Source: Candidatus Poribacteria bacterium (lineage in GTDB: Bacteria; Poribacteria; WGA-4E; WGA-3G). From it: a DNA stretch of 32,779 nucleotides. Every line of letters begins with the position of its first letter. The stretch's first letter is position 1. The stretch lies in contig RKRR01000119.1 in NCBI GenBank assembly GCA_007571305.1, positions 85,954-118,732 of the forward strand, in the 5' to 3' direction. Below are positions 31,560 through 32,779 of the stretch, one piece after another. The position numbers and the translations under genes were made by a program. The notes under the pieces were generated by a model, which saw only the letters and a program-made list of their open reading frames with translations, was not told where the DNA came from and ran no database searches.

Positions 31560-32779
31560 CTATGTATGACGGATGGCATCAATAGGAGCCATTTTGGCAG
31601 CTTGACTGGCAGGATAGTAACCGAAGAAGATGCCCACTACGGCACCAGCACCAACGGAGATAAGGACAGCTTCCGGGGTCAGGACAGAGGGCCACGCCAT
31701 TTCTTGTATAAATTTACCCACTATCCATGCAAAGCCTTTTCCCATGATAGCACCCAAACCGATACCGAGCAGACTGCCAAACAGACACAACAGCACGGAT
31801 TCGGTGAGGAACTGCAGACGAATATCAAGACTTTTCGCGCCAACGGCTTTTCGCAACCCGATCTCTGGGATCCGCTCCGTCACCGAGACGAGCATAATAT
31901 TGAGGATACCGATACCCGCTACAATCAACGCGACAGACGCAATAACGACGAGCACGGACTCTATGATAAAGATCATCCTCTTCGCATTTGCGATGCCCTT
32001 TTTCGCGGACCACGTTCGGAAGAAGGTATCATCGCCGCCGTGGTTTCGCATGATGATTGTCTTTACCTCTTTGAGTGCCTGATCCACGAGAAGTGGACTC
32101 TTCGCACGTACCATGATGTGTCCAACGTGATCGTGTCCCCAAAACCGTTTCTGTGCGGTGGTAATCGGAATGAAGAGCATATTGTCATCGCTTTTTCCTC
32201 GCTCCAGTCCGTCTCCGCGGCTCTCCATGATACCAATAACAGTGAAACGTTTATTGTTTCCGTGGTTGTTGATTATAACTTCCTTACCGATGGGATCCTG
32301 CCCTTTGAACTGCTCTTTCCAGATTTTTGAACCGATGACACAGACCTTCGTCCAAGTATCCATGTCGGTATCGGCGAGGAATCTGCCGTACTCTGTGCGC
32401 CAGTCGCGAACGGCTTGGTATTCATTTGTCGTCGCGCGGAGATAAGTTTGTTGGAATTTCCCATCAACGCCGAGGCTGATATAGTAACTCCCCTCCACAG
32501 TGGCAACTTCAACGGAGGGACATTCCGCTAAGACATCGCTGAGATCCTGCATTTCCAAATGATGTGGACTCGTGTTGCGTTGCCAACGCCCGTTCTTACG
32601 GATATGCCCAGGACGGTAAACGCCAAACATACTGGGGCCACCGATCTGGTTAACTTCTGCCATCAACAGTTTCTCAGCCCCTGCGCCAAAAGACATCATC
32701 GCTATGACACCCGCAATACCGATAGTAATCCCCAAGAGTGTGAGAACCGTGCGGAGTTTGCTACCACGAAGCACTGAAA
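31560..32779 (-). CDS. MacB/FtsX-type ABC transporter permease, copy 2, 5' end cut by window
   Basis: The frame runs through the right edge; the first visible residues (SVLRGSKLRTVLTLL) correspond to about residue 12 of copy 1, so only about a dozen codons are missing. An in-frame GTG at 32774 is not the true start. The domain layout is the same as in copy 1: one helix, a MacB-type extracytoplasmic domain, three C-terminal helices with SVTERIPEIGLRKAVGAKS. Some stretches are almost identical to copy 1 at DNA level and others have diverged. Possibly the two form a heterodimeric permease, with the ATPase and MacA-like genes further upstream. Confidence 0.9.
   Translation of the reverse strand, partial: SVLRGSKLRTVLTLLGITIGIAGVIAMMSFGAGAEKLLMAEVNQIGGPSMFGVYRPGHIRKNGRWQRNTSPHHLEMQDLSDVLAECPSVEVATVEGSYYISLGVDGKFQQTYLRATTNEYQAVRDWRTEYGRFLADTDMDTWTKVCVIGSKIWKEQFKGQDPIGKEVIINNHGNNKRFTVIGIMESRGDGLERGKSDDNMLFIPITTAQKRFWGHDHVGHIMVRAKSPLLVDQALKEVKTIIMRNHGGDDTFFRTWSAKKGIANAKRMIFIIESVLVVIASVALIVAGIGILNIMLVSVTERIPEIGLRKAVGAKSLDIRLQFLTESVLLCLFGSLLGIGLGAIMGKGFAWIVGKFIQEMAWPSVLTPEAVLISVGAGAVVGIFFGYYPASQAAKMAPIDAIRHT

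Noticed and set aside
30222..32330. Long plus-strand frames across the permease genes
   Set aside because: They are antisense shadows of the two MacB-type permeases, occur in both copies at matching positions, and show no domain features.

Overview
The window is an accessory-rich bacterial chromosome segment of moderate GC. Its gene content (sugar-phosphate isomerase/epimerases of the TIM-barrel type, a Gfo/Idh/MocA oxidoreductase, an enolase-superfamily enzyme, a KDG-type sugar kinase, a sulfatase, an FGE-like protein and two Uma2 proteins) resembles uncultured heterotrophs such as Candidatus Poribacteria. That assignment is an inference from gene style only; there is no rRNA or marker gene here. 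No tRNA, rRNA, CRISPR array or complete insertion sequence was seen.

Layout. Positions 1-2969 (minus strand): the start of a MutL/GlmL-type ASKHA protein cut by the window edge, an FGE-like protein without the catalytic cysteines, a TIM-barrel sugar isomerase, and a small coiled-coil membrane protein built on a 21-bp tandem repeat. Positions 3135-4967 (plus): a dehydrogenase and a hydroxypyruvate-isomerase-like gene, closed by a clear intrinsic terminator. Positions 4976-17751 form a defence-type island: a type I restriction-modification locus in the unusual order hsdR ... hsdS ... hsdM. Between these lie an antisense Uma2 gene with a TIR-bounded non-coding element, an AlbA_2/ATPase-like gene, a proteasome-like Thr peptidase with its own promoter, and two toxin-antitoxin modules (VapB-like/PIN and UPF0175/DUF3368). 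Directly behind hsdM is a fusion of a sugar nucleotidyltransferase with a DUF89/ARMT1-like phosphatase domain.

Positions 17812-27348: a CapK/PaaK-type adenylate-forming enzyme, a Cys-type sulfatase, a second copy of the TIR element, a small two-helix membrane protein, a Tat-exported sulfite-oxidase-like molybdoenzyme, an MFS transporter, an enolase-superfamily enzyme, and a three-gene operon of a small Cys-rich membrane protein, a KDG-type kinase and a 2-hydroxyacid dehydrogenase. Positions 27456-32779 (minus): a putative second restriction-modification pair (PD-(D/E)XK nuclease plus D12-class adenine methylase), a frameshifted Uma2 gene, and two tandem MacB/FtsX-type permeases, the last cut by the window end.

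The most interesting unit is the proteasome-like gene at 11349. It keeps residues equivalent to proteasome T1, D17, K33 and S129, carries a CxxC-HxH insertion, and overlaps the antitoxin gene of a VapBC-like pair inside the type I locus. I suggest, as inference only, a protease-controlled toxin-antitoxin or abortive-infection unit embedded in a restriction island.
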